Below, one piece after another: positions 1-11,802 of a stretch of DNA of 64,000 nt (its first letter is position 1; the number at the start of each line of letters is the position of its first letter). The notes beneath the pieces are model-generated. The model saw nothing but the letters and a program-made list of their open reading frames with translations. It did not search any database and was not told the DNA's origin. The DNA comes from Membranipora membranacea (taxonomy: Eukaryota; Bryozoa; Gymnolaemata; Cheilostomatida; Membraniporidae): the NCBI GenBank assembly GCA_914767715.1, contig OU612074.1:1751501-1815500 (forward strand). Reading direction: 5' to 3'. Position numbers and translations under genes: made by a program.

Positions 1-903
1 GAGATTTAAAAGGTCACAAGGTCACATAATTCCACCCAAAGACAAACAGAAAAGAGACGAGGAGTAATAATCTGACCTTTCTCTCTGAGCCTTCTCTGTC
101 TTCTCTCTATCTTATCCTGAGATTTCCTCAACTGCTCAGCTTTCCTCTTTTGATCATCTTTAGCTAACAAAGAAAAAGATGAAAGATGAAAATATTCACA
201 ATTAATTTTAATTTAGTTTAATCACAACATAAAAAATATCCGTTTAACTTTAACAGTATGAAAACTTGTTCACCTATAGGGTATGCATTGTAATCTGGTA
301 AAGCACTGATGCATTGTGGTACACCAAATTCAGAACAGTAAAATAATTTGGGATTAAGTCACTGTTAAAGTTCATGTGAGAAGGATGATCAAAAGAGATG
401 ACAGAAACTTAAAGATGAGGCTGAATTTTATAACCATATGCTATCTGATACCAACATTGGACATGATACTCAATGAATCATTACAATTTTCATCAGGTCC
501 ACTATGAAGAATTGAACTAGATTGCCTGCATTTGGAGTTGCTCCTCTTCGGCCTGCCATTACCTGCTGCACACCAGCGGGTTGAGAGCAACCCAGAATGC
601 AGGCAATTCCTTTTTATCACCCTCATCTTCTTCTTCTAGTATAGAGGGACGCCTTATATCGCTCATTTCATACATCAAACATGTAATAAAATCAGAAGTA
701 TATAAATCAAATATCTTTGAGAACATAAGCTGCTTACCCTTTTTGATATGTTGAACTTCTTTGAGGAGCTGTGGGAAATAGTCCAGGTTCTTGAGAGCAC
801 CTTCAAGAAGTCGGGTGTCAAGGTCATCACCGTCATTGTCTGCTGTTGAGGGAGCCCCGCTAGGCTGTGTTCTGTTCTGGCAAGTCTTAGGCATACTGGA
901 TAC
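1..903 (-). CDS. Unidentified minus-strand gene, 5' part (acidic and coiled-coil segments)
   Basis: I do not recognise this protein. A probable coding exon at 738-903 has its ATG at 894-892 just inside a TTTAG acceptor. It encodes an acidic stretch followed by a leucine-rich segment (LLEGALKNLDYFPQLLKEVQ) and ends at a GTAAGC donor in phase 2. Phase-compatible continuation exons are 563-652 (contains SILEEEDEGDKKELP), a 32-nt exon at 274-305, and an exon from 163 towards the left edge that is strongly basic and coiled-coil-like (KRKAEQLRKSQDKIERRQRR). A non-coding exon with a GTAAGT donor near 972 lies upstream, so transcription probably starts near 1.0-1.2 kb. The 32-nt exon rests only on phase agreement and splice sites. 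The 3' end is outside the window. Confidence 0.5.
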
Positions 904-1835
904 CTAAATACAACATATAATGATGATTCGATGTAATTGACGGTTAAGCTCGGAGCTCCATCAATAAACTTACCCAGTGGATTCACTCCTTCTAATCACC
1001 CAAGTTTCTTATAACCCCAGTATCGATAGTAAGATGTAAGCATTTGTGAAATTCTATTTTTGCTAGTTTTTGAAAGCGCAAGATTTGTCATACCGACCAG
1101 ACGTTTTCAATCTATAGCTTATAACACATATCAAAGTGTGCTTAATCAGATTGGCTGGAATTGTACGGGAACCATTTTGTCCAATAGTTGTCTACATAAA
1201 GCGGTAGACGGTTTGTCGACCAGTTACTGAGTCGGCATGCGTTCCTTTCATTAATTCTTTTAATTCCTTCATACAATGAAACTTATGCATACAATTATGT
1301 TTTATTGCATCATATGAGCTCTTTGAGGGCCTAACCCATGACTTTGACAAGACCTAACAGATACTCTACTACAGGAGTTACTCCTTGCTCTACATACTGT
1401 GTTATCAGGACAGATGATGCAACAACAGTGTAAGTTTCCCCTTACCTGAGAGACTGGATGGTCTAGATTTAATGTATTCAGATTTGCGGATAAACCTAAA
1501 ATTACAACAACAAAAACGAATACATGTAGGCAATAAAATAATAGAAGATAATACTAGTGAACAGAAATGCCTACGCATGTATGTATTGATGCACTCAAAT
1601 CAAATAACCGCAAGTCTGGTAAGAGATGAGCTTATGTATGGATGTGTGATTGGGCGGTCATAACCAGCAAACACGGCCGCAACTATGTCAGGGAAAAATG
1701 TTCTGGAGAGCTCATGATGAAATGAATGAGGCTTCAATCTCAGACTGGTCATATGATTAGCGAATAATTTCCAGAGACCGATTGTCACAGACAGGGAGTG
1801 AAATTAAGCATTTAGTTCAATGATTTCATTCTCTG

Positions 1836-2346
1836 GTTTAAGAAAGAGACACGGGGGTCAGAAAATATCAACTTTCTCTACACCGTTGGAAAGCTGCCAA
1901 GCTACTGATCGCTAACAGCTCATCAAAAATGAGATTGCATGATGTTGTGTCATTTAAACATGGAAATGAGGCCGAAAAGGTTTTTTTTAGCAAAGTGGAT
2001 GGCAGAGCTAATTTGATGGCTAGAAATTTCAAAACCGGTAATAATTATTCTTAGAGACATAGTTCATCCTATTTTTGGTTGTAAATAATATAATAATAAT
2101 AATATAATAATAATAATAATAATATAATAATTATTACCGATTTTGAAATTTCTAGCAATCAAAGTAGCTCTGCCATCCACTTTGCTAAAAACAGCCTTTT
2201 CCGCCTCATTTCATGGATCAAATGACGCATTGTCATCCTATCACATTTTTGATGAGCTGTTCGCGATCAGTAGCTCAGCAGCTTTCCAATGGTGTATAGA
2301 AATATTTGCTGACCCTCTCCCCCCCCCCGTGTCTCTATCTTAAACA
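1836..2346. mobile_element. Palindromic MITE with about 200-bp inverted arms
   Basis: Two inverted arms (about 1836-2050 and 2135-2346) flank an (AAT)n core at 2084-2130. Arm ends share GTTTAAGAAAGAGACACGG with the reverse complement of the right border. It has no coding capacity. Open frames here, such as the one at 2143-2343, are arm sequence. This looks like a non-autonomous foldback DNA transposon. Confidence 0.75.
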
Positions 2347-2662
2347 CCAGTTTGTGCAAATTATTTCCTCGTTAGGTAAAGATGTTGAGATAAAAGCCTC
2401 AATCAGCTATACTTGAGCTAGCAGCATTCAATGTGCACAAATTTCCAAGACTTAGCAGCAGCAGCAGTTACGTTAATTAGTTATGGTATTACCCCAGGGT
2501 GTTGAATGACATACCTTCTATTTGACAAACCCCTAGCAAGTTCATTGTGTGGCGGTTCAATCAAATTTTAAGGCATAGCTCAAAACCTAGATAATAATAC
2601 TAGGAAATGATATACAGTGATGGTGAGCTTTAATTTTAAAGGTTAATCAGATTCAGATATAC

Positions 2663-2873
2663 CCATTGTTGGTTTCATAGAGCTGAGCCTTTCCTCCAAA
2701 TGGTCGAAGCTCATACACTGTAAGTCGAGAGCTGCCTCAGTACTATTGTTAGGTATTCCATATTGTCTCTGGGCGCTCCTCAACAGATCATGTTCATTCT
2801 GTAAACAGCCATCATCAGCATCGATACGAGCAGTTGGCTTCCCATGGGCATTTAGAAATGACTTCAGATCAAA
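2663..2873 (-). CDS. Isolated coding exon, unidentified protein
   Basis: On the minus strand, a pyrimidine-rich TTTTTTACTAATTTAG acceptor is followed by 70 open codons ending at a GTATAT donor (phase 0 in, phase 1 out). The peptide starts FDLKSFLNAHGKPTARIDAD and ends LDLQCMSFDHLEERLSSMKP. It has balanced composition and no repeat-like features. A possible upstream exon containing ATG TCC AAG GTA with a GTAAGT donor lies near 3262-3290 but its phase does not join directly, so an exon is missing between. It could belong to a separate gene from the one at 1-903, which appears to have its own 5' non-coding exon. Family unknown. Confidence 0.45.
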
Positions 2874-3444
2874 CTAAATTAGTAAAAAATCGAGAACAAT
2901 TCCAGATGAAGTTATATATGCTAGTCAAAATCCTGAATGTTATGTGAAAACTTGAGTTCAAGTGTTCTCTTAGAATGTTAATTACTCATATAAGATGCTT
3001 TATTATAAAAACAAAGAGTAACAGGGGCAATAGGTGATATAATACAATACCAATCTGATTTGCATAACAGGACAGAGATGACAGAACACATCAAATGGCA
3101 GTCTACAATGACAATTCTTTGGATGAGGTGGCGAAGTGAAAGCAGCAAGCGTAGAGGTTCTCATTACGATGTCCGGCATGACAGCTTGTGAAGCTGCTAT
3201 CTTAATCATCAAAACGAAAGAAGCACATAGCTATGTAATTTTGATAAAGAGACTTACTCTACCTTGGACATGTTGATAGTGGTTTTCCTCCAGTCACAAA
3301 GTTTCACTCTGTAATATCATTGAAAGGCTACTATAACTCTCCAGTGACCAGTGAATATATGGACACAAGCTGTCACGGCCAGGCAGTCATACCCTGTGAT
3401 TCTGTTGTACCTCTAAGTAGAAAGAAAAGGAGCTAAGACTGATA

Positions 3445-3592
3445 CTGATATTAAAAAAATTATATATATAATTAATAATAATTATATAATGATATATGTT
3501 TAATAATTATAATATGATTATAATATATAATTATAATTTATAATTATAGATGGATAATAATATATTAATAATTATATATGGTTTACATACAT
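3445..3592. repeat. AT-rich self-complementary tract
   Basis: About 150 bp made almost only of A and T with many short palindromes (TAATAATTATATA type). No coding potential. It could extrude as a cruciform. No transposon ends are visible. Confidence 0.6.
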
Positions 3593-3704
3593 TCAACGCG
3601 TTTATTACGCAACAAGGTTTCTAAAATTACCAAAAGGACTAGGTTCATATAGGCATGTTGTAATATCTCCGTTCATTGCCGTTCTTATGAGGCCATTTAC
3701 CTTG

Positions 3705-3978
3705 TTTCAAAGCTATAGTTGCACCATGGTAACCTTTTGAATAGCCTATGAAAACAGTTGAAAACTATTAGCTCTACTAAAATGAAGATTAAAAAAAATC
3801 AATTTTCCTGAACCACCAATGTTGTCCCCTCTTTATTTTTATATGTTATAGAGCAATAAAGAGGGGACAACCTTAGTGGTTGAGAAAGGTTGAGATGAAA
3901 TTTACATTTTAGTAAAGCTTATGGTTTCAACTGTGTCCATAAGCTATTCAAAATCTTGCCATGGTGCTGTCAATTAGA
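3705..3978. mobile_element. Palindromic MITE with long nested arms
   Basis: The outer arms (about 3705-3790 and 3885-3978) share CACCATGG, TTTTGAATAGC and TACTAAAATG in inverted order. The core is a near-perfect hairpin: GTTGTCCCCTCTTTATT at 3818-3835 pairs with AATAAAGAGGGGACAAC at 3854-3871. Typical of a foldback MITE. No ORF of its own. Confidence 0.7.
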
Positions 3979-4408
3979 CTGAGACCTTCAATATGATACC
4001 AAATATGGGGAGGTGCAACTTTAGCTTTAAGACTCCAACTGTATTTTTTTTCAATTCCGCACCATTAGTTGTTGCCTTGCTACATGAATCATGTGGAGTG
4101 CAAAATGAAGGCTATAGATACTGTTCTGAGAGGACACCAAACATGGAGAGGCGACAATATTATAGCATGACTGTCACATGTGTTGCAAGACCAACACAAC
4201 ACTACAACTACTACTATGTGATCGAAGTGGGTGGCATATCCTTCGGCATTCATGCCTAGCATGCCGACTTGCGCTTACTATGGGGCTAGAAGTGTTAAGT
4301 GTGTTGGACACTAGCTGCTCCGAAATGTGTGATGGCTGCGAGCATTAGAAATATATATGCCATTCTTACTGGGCATTGAAAACTTTGTAAAAGGATACCT
4401 ATTAAGCA

Positions 4409-4656
4409 ACCGCCGGATGTCCGGGTGGCATCCGATGGTTGCCAAATAGGCATTCGGATGACTCGATGATGATGTTGACCTGATGATGAGTGTCTCCAAC
4501 CCATCATCTTTTGTTACGAACACATCCGCCTCTGTCAAACTAGTGTCCGGATGCCTTTTATACAAATGGATACTATTCGGCAACAACGGATGCAACGCGG
4601 ACGCAACGCGGATGCAACGCGGACGCAACACGGACATCCGGCAGTTGCTAAATAGG
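4409..4656. mobile_element. MITE with 25-bp TIRs and an internal GC-rich minisatellite
   Basis: The left end begins CTATTAAGCAACCGCCGGAT and the right end is its near-perfect reverse complement (one or two mismatches over 25 bp). The inside carries tandem copies of about 11 bp (GCGGACGCAAC and GCGGATGCAAC) at 4586-4640. Frames reading through this region are composition artefacts of the minisatellite. Confidence 0.65.
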
Positions 4657-4870
4657 CATGTGGATGGGTTCTTAGCGCAGCAACTATGTATGATTAGAGT
4701 AATCCAAAGGAGTCATTGGATTGGTGGTCCCAGGTAAGAAGATCATTGGGATGGTTCTATTTACCTGCATATGTTTTTACCTGCAAGTTGACAGGTTTCC
4801 AGCACCAGCATTCTCAGCTGTGATGTCAGAAACGGTTGTTCGGCAATCGGTTATTCAGTCCGAGTTCGAA

Positions 4871-6012
4871 TTACAATTTTGGACATGGAACAGCTTTAAC
4901 CCTAAATGTTGGAGGTCTTAACAGCATGTTGGTGGCAGGCAACACATTCCACTCCCTGCTGATGCGCATGAAGAATGAGCATCTGCAGTGGTCGGTATTT
5001 AGCTGAGGTATGAAATACTGGTGTGGGTGCCGCCTAGCTGAGGAGTGTTTGGCTCTGGTGATGTAGTTTGATAGAACAGCTGGGTTATCATGTTGATACC
5101 CGCTGAAGACTTTGAGTCTGCAATCTCGCCTGCGGTCAGAGAGCAGAGGCAGGTTCATCTGTTGAAGGAGACCTGTTGTACTGGTCTTATGGTCAGTACG
5201 CCTAATCGATCTACGATCTCGATCATGAGAGCAGCTCTTCGTTGTACTGCTTCTTATCGAGTGGTAAGGCTGTCAGTGACGGAATCCCAAGTATCAGAGG
5301 CATACTCAAGGACAGGCCTCACTAGCTGCTTGAAGGCAACCTGTTTGACATCCTGTGATGTTGTCAGCACATTACGGCGTATGAAGCCGATGATAGAGTT
5401 GGCTTTTGAAGTCATGTTGTCGATGTGTGTGTGTCAGTGTTCTTGGGTGACACCTAGCTCAAACCCACTAACGTTGTAAATGTCGCAACTTAACAAAAAT
5501 TCTGAGTTGTCTTCACAGTTGATGCAAATGCAAAATGATGATAGGTTGCGAGAAGTAGATAGGAGCATAGGAACTTCAAAACACGATTGGGAATTGAATA
5601 TCAACATTATATATTGTGCTATGGATAATTGTTGAGTATTTTTCAGGTTATTAGGTTATTTTTTTCACTTCCTATGATCGTTTATTGTTACCTCAGAATC
5701 CATTATTGCTGTCATAAAAAGGGATGCTAATCAACATCTAGCAGATATAGTGACATACCAATTGGTAAAGGATACAGATTTCAAAACACTATGGGAGTTG
5801 AAATATTAAGGATATTGTACCAATTTCTATCAGGAGAAAACTTTGAGCTTCCTAGGATCATGATAAAACTTGTTACCTCAGAATTCATTACTGTCCAGGG
5901 TGACACCTAGATACTTGACTTTAGTTGCTCTTGGTATGACTGTGTCATGTAATGTCAGTGGTTGAGTGTCGGGCTGGCGCTTCCTTGAAAATGTCATATA
6001 TGCTGACACTTC
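4871..6012 (-). pseudogene. LINE reverse transcriptase 3' relic (split by an insertion)
   Basis: On the minus strand, 6012-5900 reads RT-like sequence ending VKYLGVTLDS, and 5460-4871 resumes with GVTQEH, then IGFIRRNVLT, VAFKQLVRPVLEYASDTWD and the C-terminal CRCSFFMRISREWNVLP. These are the conserved end of non-LTR reverse transcriptases after the palm domain. In-frame stops (for example after HTQEH and after SLTTR) show it is dead. The EN and RT core are absent (5'-truncated). The break between the two parts is an insertion described separately. The plus-strand 129-codon ORF at 5090-5479 is an antisense shadow. Confidence 0.8.
5461..5899. mobile_element. 0.44-kb insertion inside a LINE relic, with 12-bp target-site duplication
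   Basis: GGTGACACCTAG occurs at the left border (5449-5460) and right border (5900-5911). Removing the insert and one copy restores the continuous LINE frame. The insert holds two imperfect direct repeats of about 150 bp (around 5565-5715 and 5770-5895), sharing TTCAAAACAC and GTTACCTCAGAAT. No coding capacity or long terminal inverted repeats seen. Confidence 0.65.
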
Positions 6013-6479
6013 ATTGGGTGGAACTCCATGTCATACTCAGTTTCCTAACAGGGAGTTGGTGCTATTATGACGGTCACACCCAGATTATGTTTATGCAAAC
6101 TAGTTCTAATGGTTCTAATCAGGATGGCAAATATAAGGCAGTCCACTCACCAAGAAAGTCAGTAGACAAGCGTCCATGTGTATAGTCTCTTCAAGGTCAC
6201 GGTCAAGTCAGTCTCTGTCATATATAGGTCAGGGTAGTAGTATGAGCAGAGAGGACAACTCCAAGATACATGCCCTTTCTCTGAGAAAGGGAAGTTTACA
6301 CAGCTCTGCGGCCCACAATGGGGGTTAGCACGCAACAACAGGAACTACCGACAAATGTCAGCAATCACACAAGCAGCAATGAAAAGCATACAGGATGTCA
6401 ACTTAAAACAAGCATGTTTACTTACAAGATGACAACAGCTCTTCACTAGGGTAGAATTTACAGAGGGAAGTTATCTTCG

Positions 6480-7631
6480 CCAATTACTATCACTACTACC
6501 TGAGCTCTGCCTAGGTGGAGAGCGGTCATCACATGACTTTCTTTTAGTTCGCTCATTGTACCTTTGGTCTGAGCTCCCATTTACTCTACAGCCGCAATCT
6601 CGGGCTGAGACGCCTTCACGCATACAAAACCTACATCTATAACTATATACTATGACTTACATCCCTCCGGTCACAGTCAGGTGAAGGGTAATCATCATGA
6701 TCACTCCCACCATCACCATTATAACGATGGTTGTCACTACAATATCTCTTGCTGTGAGAACCTCCATTAGAATGGTTATAAACATCGTGATAAGTGTTAC
6801 TTACACTACTCTCATCACTTCTATCTCGGCGAGGACTACACTTCACTTCACCAACATACGCCTGTATAACAATAACATTTGGTACAGCATTGATTGGATC
6901 ACAAACTACACTCGACTCAGTGTGTACTTCAACTTTAACAGGTATTTTCTCAGGGACTTGTTTACTCTCTGACAGCGCAGAAGTCGGGTCTGATCTATTT
7001 AAGGCATTCAAAGACTCTTGCGCAGCTAGTCTTGCCCTTAACACTTTATTGATCTTGACCCAGTTCAACTCCTCATCAGCCATCATCTCAAACTTCAATC
7101 TTGAGTTGCGCAATCCTCTAGCTGTGATCAACAATGCAGATCTCTCTCTGCCATTGCCACCAGAGAAATCACATTGCCTACTCAGTCCTTCAACACACAG
7201 AAGATAAGCGCGTTCATCTTCATTGTCAAGTTGTTGACAGGTAAAAACTTATCCAACTTAACATACTCAGACTCTTCATGCTCAAAGTGGTCTCTCAACA
7301 AGTTCCACACATCTAAGAACCCCAAAGATGTGGAAAACGAGTCAACACCAAGCAATGACAGCACTTCACGAGCATCACTGCCCATACACCAGAGCAAAGA
7401 CGCCAGCTTTGCATCTTCGCCGAAGCGAGGCACCCTCACTTTTTCGGTTACTCTAGAACCACCAGTGCCAGTAGTCACTTCTTCGATGTCATAGCCAAGT
7501 TCAATCGACTTCATTTTTAAAGCCAGATTAAACTCAACAGACCACCGCTTAAATGACCCATGGACATCAGATGAGTCTACAACAAACACAGGTAGACTAG
7601 CAAAGATACTAGCCATGACACCAGTGTACAA
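6480..7631 (-). pseudogene. Retrotransposon gag-like relic
   Basis: Minus-strand frames read a gag-like capsid region. The first frame (7631-7182) has FKRWSVEFNLALKMK, KLASLLWCMGSDAREVL and VWNLLRDHFEHEESEYVK. A -1 shift near 7165-7185 leads to RSALLITARGLRNSRLKFEM and ELNWVKINKVLRARLAAQES (7134-6643), as in Ty3-type gag proteins. A further shift near 6650 reaches a Cys-rich tail (CRFCMREGVSARDCGC) that resembles a zinc knuckle, with a stop near 6490. No protease, RT, integrase or LTRs are visible nearby, so it is a solo gag fragment. A domesticated gene is possible but the two frame breaks argue against it. Confidence 0.6.
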
Positions 7632-8116
7632 CCTTTACAATAGTTAGCTAGGGTATAGTCAAGCGAACTAGTTCAAATTGTATTCAAGAACACAAAGAAA
7701 ACTTTTACTCAAATTTACCGCCCAAATTTGACGCATACTCCTAGGTCAGACATGGACTGCAGCATCAACTAGGCCTAAGGCAAAAAGAATGACCTAACCT
7801 GAAGGATACTAGTAGGCCTAAGCACTTAAAAAAGAGAGAATAAACAAAGAGAACACAATATCACATACATAGTACTAAGATTTAGTCATTGATGTCGTTA
7901 ACAGGGTTAAAGGGGGTTAAGAGGGCAGTAGACCTTCACTTGGTTCTTAATTCGATTCGAGACTTGAAAACGAGGCTGAAGATGGCGCCAGCAGAAATTT
8001 GAGGAGCTGACTTCATCAACAGAAAACCTCATTATTTTAGACACTCTACCAAACCTACCCAAACCAACCTATTCCAAACAACTGAACTAACAACAGTGGT
8101 TACCAAGAACTCTGCC

Positions 8117-9100
8117 ATGAGCAAACTAAAAGCCGGCAATGGCCAAAATGGGACCGATAATAAAACAAAGCCAGAAGGTCCTAGTAATGACAATACACCA
8201 TGCACACAGTGTAAGGAGACAATTTGCTATGCCACAATAGTAACAGGCTCTGGTCAAAACAAAAAAGAAAAGAAACAAATGGCTAAATCTGAATGGATCA
8301 GCTGTGACATATGCAACAGATGGTTTCATGGCACTTGTCAAGGACTCCAGCCTGAGGAGGTGATATCAGTCGTTAATCTGGCCAACTCAGGTGTAAGATG
8401 GTTTTGCTCTGATTGTGTTCCTGGTCTGACTACCAATACTGACCATACCAATCTCAAAAAGCTGAACAATATAGAACAAATGACAGCCTCCCTGGACCAA
8501 AAAGTAGAAACATATCAAGCCAAATCAACTGAGGAAGTGAAGCAACTTGAGAGGTCATGGGCAGATGTTGTCAGCGGGGACAAGCTGTCTGATGACATCA
8601 AGAAACTACAAGATAATGTTTCAAACACACAAAATATGTTGACCAATATGGACTCGAAAGATGCTGAAAGACGCAAAAATAATGCAATCTTGTTCGGTCT
8701 ACAAGAGGAGAAAACTGCAATGGAGGATGTCAAAAAACTCATGCAAGGAGAAATGTTTAAGAGCTTTGGTGCCCCTGAGCATGCCGCTCGACTAGGAACC
8801 AAACGTGAGACTCCTAGGCCTATTAAACTACGGTTTGAAGATGAGAAGTCAAAGTGGGAATTCCTCAAACGGGCCAATGCCAAACTAAGAGAATATGACA
8901 TATTCTGTGGGCTTGACAAGAGTAATAAGGTGAGAGAGCAAGAGTACCAACTAACGCAAACCATAAAGCAACTCAAAATCAAAAACAATGAGCATGAGTA
9001 TAGAATCAGAAACATGACAATAGAACAAAAAAATCAATCCTCGGGGGAATGGGAGAAAGTGAAACCTGTACAGCAGGAGCTCAACAGCTCAACCGACTAA
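8117..9100 (+). CDS. LINE ORF1 protein with PHD-like zinc finger and coiled coil
   Basis: Intact ORF1 of the CR1-like element. The ATG at 8117 is the first Met. The upstream open codons from 8096 have no ATG. Residues about 33-90 hold a Cys/His array (CTQCKETICYA, ISCDICNRWFHGTC, RWFCSDCVPG) matching a PHD-type finger as found in ORF1 of CR1-group LINEs. Residues about 110-200 are Gln/Lys/Glu-rich and probably coiled coil, followed by a basic domain (PRPIKLRFEDEKSKWEFLKR) like the RNA-binding C-terminal domain of LINE ORF1 proteins. The product would bind element RNA. Although open, it sits beside a dead ORF2. Confidence 0.75.
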   Translation: MSKLKAGNGQNGTDNKTKPEGPSNDNTPCTQCKETICYATIVTGSGQNKKEKKQMAKSEWISCDICNRWFHGTCQGLQPEEVISVVNLANSGVRWFCSDCVPGLTTNTDHTNLKKLNNIEQMTASLDQKVETYQAKSTEEVKQLERSWADVVSGDKLSDDIKKLQDNVSNTQNMLTNMDSKDAERRKNNAILFGLQEEKTAMEDVKKLMQGEMFKSFGAPEHAARLGTKRETPRPIKLRFEDEKSKWEFLKRANAKLREYDIFCGLDKSNKVREQEYQLTQTIKQLKIKNNEHEYRIRNMTIEQKNQSSGEWEKVKPVQQELNSSTD

Positions 9101-11802
9101 GCCTGTTTCTAGCGAACACACGGTCAGCCAAAGGCAAAACTACAGATATCACAACACTAACTTCTGACTTTGACATTATCTGCCTCACAGAAACACATCT
9201 CGATCAGACAATCAAATCGCAATCAATAATTGAATCTCCATTAATGAAAATCTTCCGTAAAGATAGAAACTGTCGGGGTGGGGGTGTCCTTGTAGGTGTG
9301 AAAAGTATATATGAACCATATGAACTTCAGTGTGATACAGGCAATCATGAGATGGTTGTAGTTAAAATAGACCCTGGGCTGATCATCTGCTGCTACTATA
9401 GACCGCACATATCTAATGATCTTAATGGCGTTGATGATATAATCTCGAAGATGCGACGGCAGCATCCAGAATGTCTTACTATAGTCGCGGGGGATATAAA
9501 TCTTCCAGGAATAGACTGGGAAACAAATCGCATCAAACCACAAACGCCATACAAACATCTCCATCAACATTTTTTGGATATCCTTGCTGAGAACGATCTC
9601 ACACAAACTATATGTGAACCCACACATGTGCATGGTAACACATTGGATCTGCTATGCGTTAGTGATCCATCGTCTGTGCTAGAGACTCAAGTTATTATCC
9701 CGGGTCTAAGCGACCATTTCGTAGTCACCGCAGAAATATGTACAAAAATGACTGTGCAATCCAAATTACCGCTTTGCTCTAAAACCAAAGAAATAAGGCT
9801 CTTTAGGGAGGCTGATGTAGAAAAGTTTGAACAACTCATGGGAGACGTAGAATCACGTCTTTCTGACATGCACAATGTTGAAAATATGTGGTCATTATTT
9901 GAATCAACCTTTAGAAAGGCTATCGAGGTCTCAGTACCTACAAAAACTGTGAATGTTCAATCGCCTGACCAACCCCCGTGGTTCAACAAGCGCACCAAAA
10001 AACTGGTAGAAAACAAAGGGCAACATATAGCAAATATAAGTCCACCTGTGATCCTTTCTTCCTGGCTAAACATAAGAAAGAACGCCGAGACCACTCAAAA
10101 ATATTCAGGAAACTTGAGAGAAAGCGTATCACAAACAAGGTGTGTAAACCATTGATCAACGAAAACAGTAAACCATTCTACAAATACCTGCGAAATAAGA
10201 AAAAGGAGCAGCATCCGATTACAAAGCTCAGACAACAGGACGGTAGCCTCACTGCAGATAATTCTAAGTGCGCCGGCATACTAAACTTGTATTTCCAGCA
10301 ACAATTCTGACAAGATGAAAACCTTGATGGTCTCACACCCCTGCCAGCTCACCTAACATGCATTGACATCCATGAAGGGAGTATCAAAACACTGATTGCA
10401 AACCTCAAAAACAACAAATCGCCAGGTCCCGACGAGATCAGAAAATGTGAACTTCTTGTGCACCCTGACATGGTAGCCCGATGCTTAATACATATTTATC
10501 AAGCCTCCTTTAACACGCGTAAACTGCCCACAGCATGGAAGCTGGCTATTGTTAGCCCGATACACAAGAAAGGATCAAAAGAGGAGGCATGCAACTACCG
10601 CCCTATCTCACTGACAAGTATACCATGTAAAATGATGGAGCATATTGTCCTGCATTATCTAAATGAGACTTTAGACAATTTACTACACAACCGTCAGCAT
10701 GGCTTTCGTAAAGGGCTATCTTGTGAAACGCAGTTATATGCCACATACCATGAACTTGCGAAAGCTGCCGAGCAATCCACTGCAGTGCATGCAGTCATAC
10801 TAGACTTTCAGAAGGCATTCGATAAGGTCCCACATAAACTACTGATGGACAAGATTAGAAAGATCGAAAATATTGATCCTTATATTGCCAACTGGGTCCA
10901 GGACTTTCTGTCTGACAGGTTCCAAAAGGTTGCTGTTAGAGGTGCAGAGTCGGATGTCTTGCCTGTGACCTCAGGAGTACCTCAGGGTTCGGTCCTTGGG
11001 TCTACCTTATTTCTGCTCTATATAAATGACTTGCCTGACTCAGTCTCCTGCAACGTAAGCCTTTACGCCGGCAACACACTGATATATGCTAAAATCCAAA
11101 CCCGAGCTGATGAGATTTGCTTTCAAAACAACATTGACTCGCTTGTGAGTTGGTCAACAAAGAACAAAATGCCTTTCAACAGAACGAAATGTGAGGTGAT
11201 TGTGTTCAATCAAGGTGCTACACCGCTCCTTCAGTACGCTATATCTCATAACTTATTACAATGTGTTGATACCACTAAGTACCTTGGAGTCATGCTACAA
11301 TCAGATCTGAAATTTAAGAAACATATATGTGACATTATGGGAAGCGCAAACAACACTCTAGGTTGTATAAAATACACGCTAATTGAAGCTCCTGAGGAAA
11401 GCAAAACTACTTGCGTACACGAGCTTATGCCGCCCTAAGCTTGAATATTGCAGACGTACTCTGAGACCCGTCTGACAATGCCTCTATAGAGGATGTTGAA
11501 CTAGTGCAAAACAAAGCAGTGAGATTCATAAAAAATATCAAAGGCAGACGTGGCATCACAGAAGTACTAGTCTTGGAATCCAGACTCTACTCCTGATGAG
11601 AATTCTCTCAGACCAGAATAAACACGATACCCTATCCGCTGACTATGATGAACTTGTAAACTGTAGATCGCAGGCAACTATGAAAACAAGGGCAGCTAAA
11701 AGAGGAGAGCCCACCTCTATCCAGGCATCGTCTGCCATTTATCATAACAGTTTCCTGCCACGAAGCATAAGGGACCTCCGGATAGGGTCTCAACAAAATT
11801 AA
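9049..11802 (+). pseudogene. LINE ORF2 (APE endonuclease plus reverse transcriptase), broken
   Basis: Endonuclease motifs are visible in order: LANTRSAKGKT, LTETHLD, RNCRGGGVLVG, VAGDINLPGIDW and GLSDHFVV. The frame then shifts (about 10000-10150, continuing in the 9978-10310 frame) and meets a TGA at 10308. RT resumes from about 10315: NYRPISLTSIPCKMMEHIV, QHGFRKGLSCETQL, AVILDFQKAFDKVPHKLL, VPQGSVLGSTLFLLYINDLP and TKYLGVML. The catalytic palm box, normally YADD, reads YAGN (SLYAGNTLIYAK near 11058-11093), removing both aspartates. A further frame break near 11438 precedes the C-terminal segment 11596-11802 (HNSFLPRSIRDL). Confidence 0.85.

Noticed and set aside
3440-3600. CRISPR-like or centromeric array
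   Set aside because: Only low-complexity AT palindromes; no regular spacer-repeat pattern, and the genome is animal.
4483-4737. Overlapping ORFs in 4.3-4.7 kb
   Set aside because: Produced by the GC-rich minisatellite of a MITE; no domain.
5090-5479. Plus-strand 129-codon ORF
   Set aside because: Antisense to the LINE RT relic whose minus-strand translation has clear RT words; no domain of its own.
7182-7207. Programmed -1 frameshift in the gag-like region
   Set aside because: No clear heptameric slippery sequence or downstream structure was seen at the break; decay is simpler.
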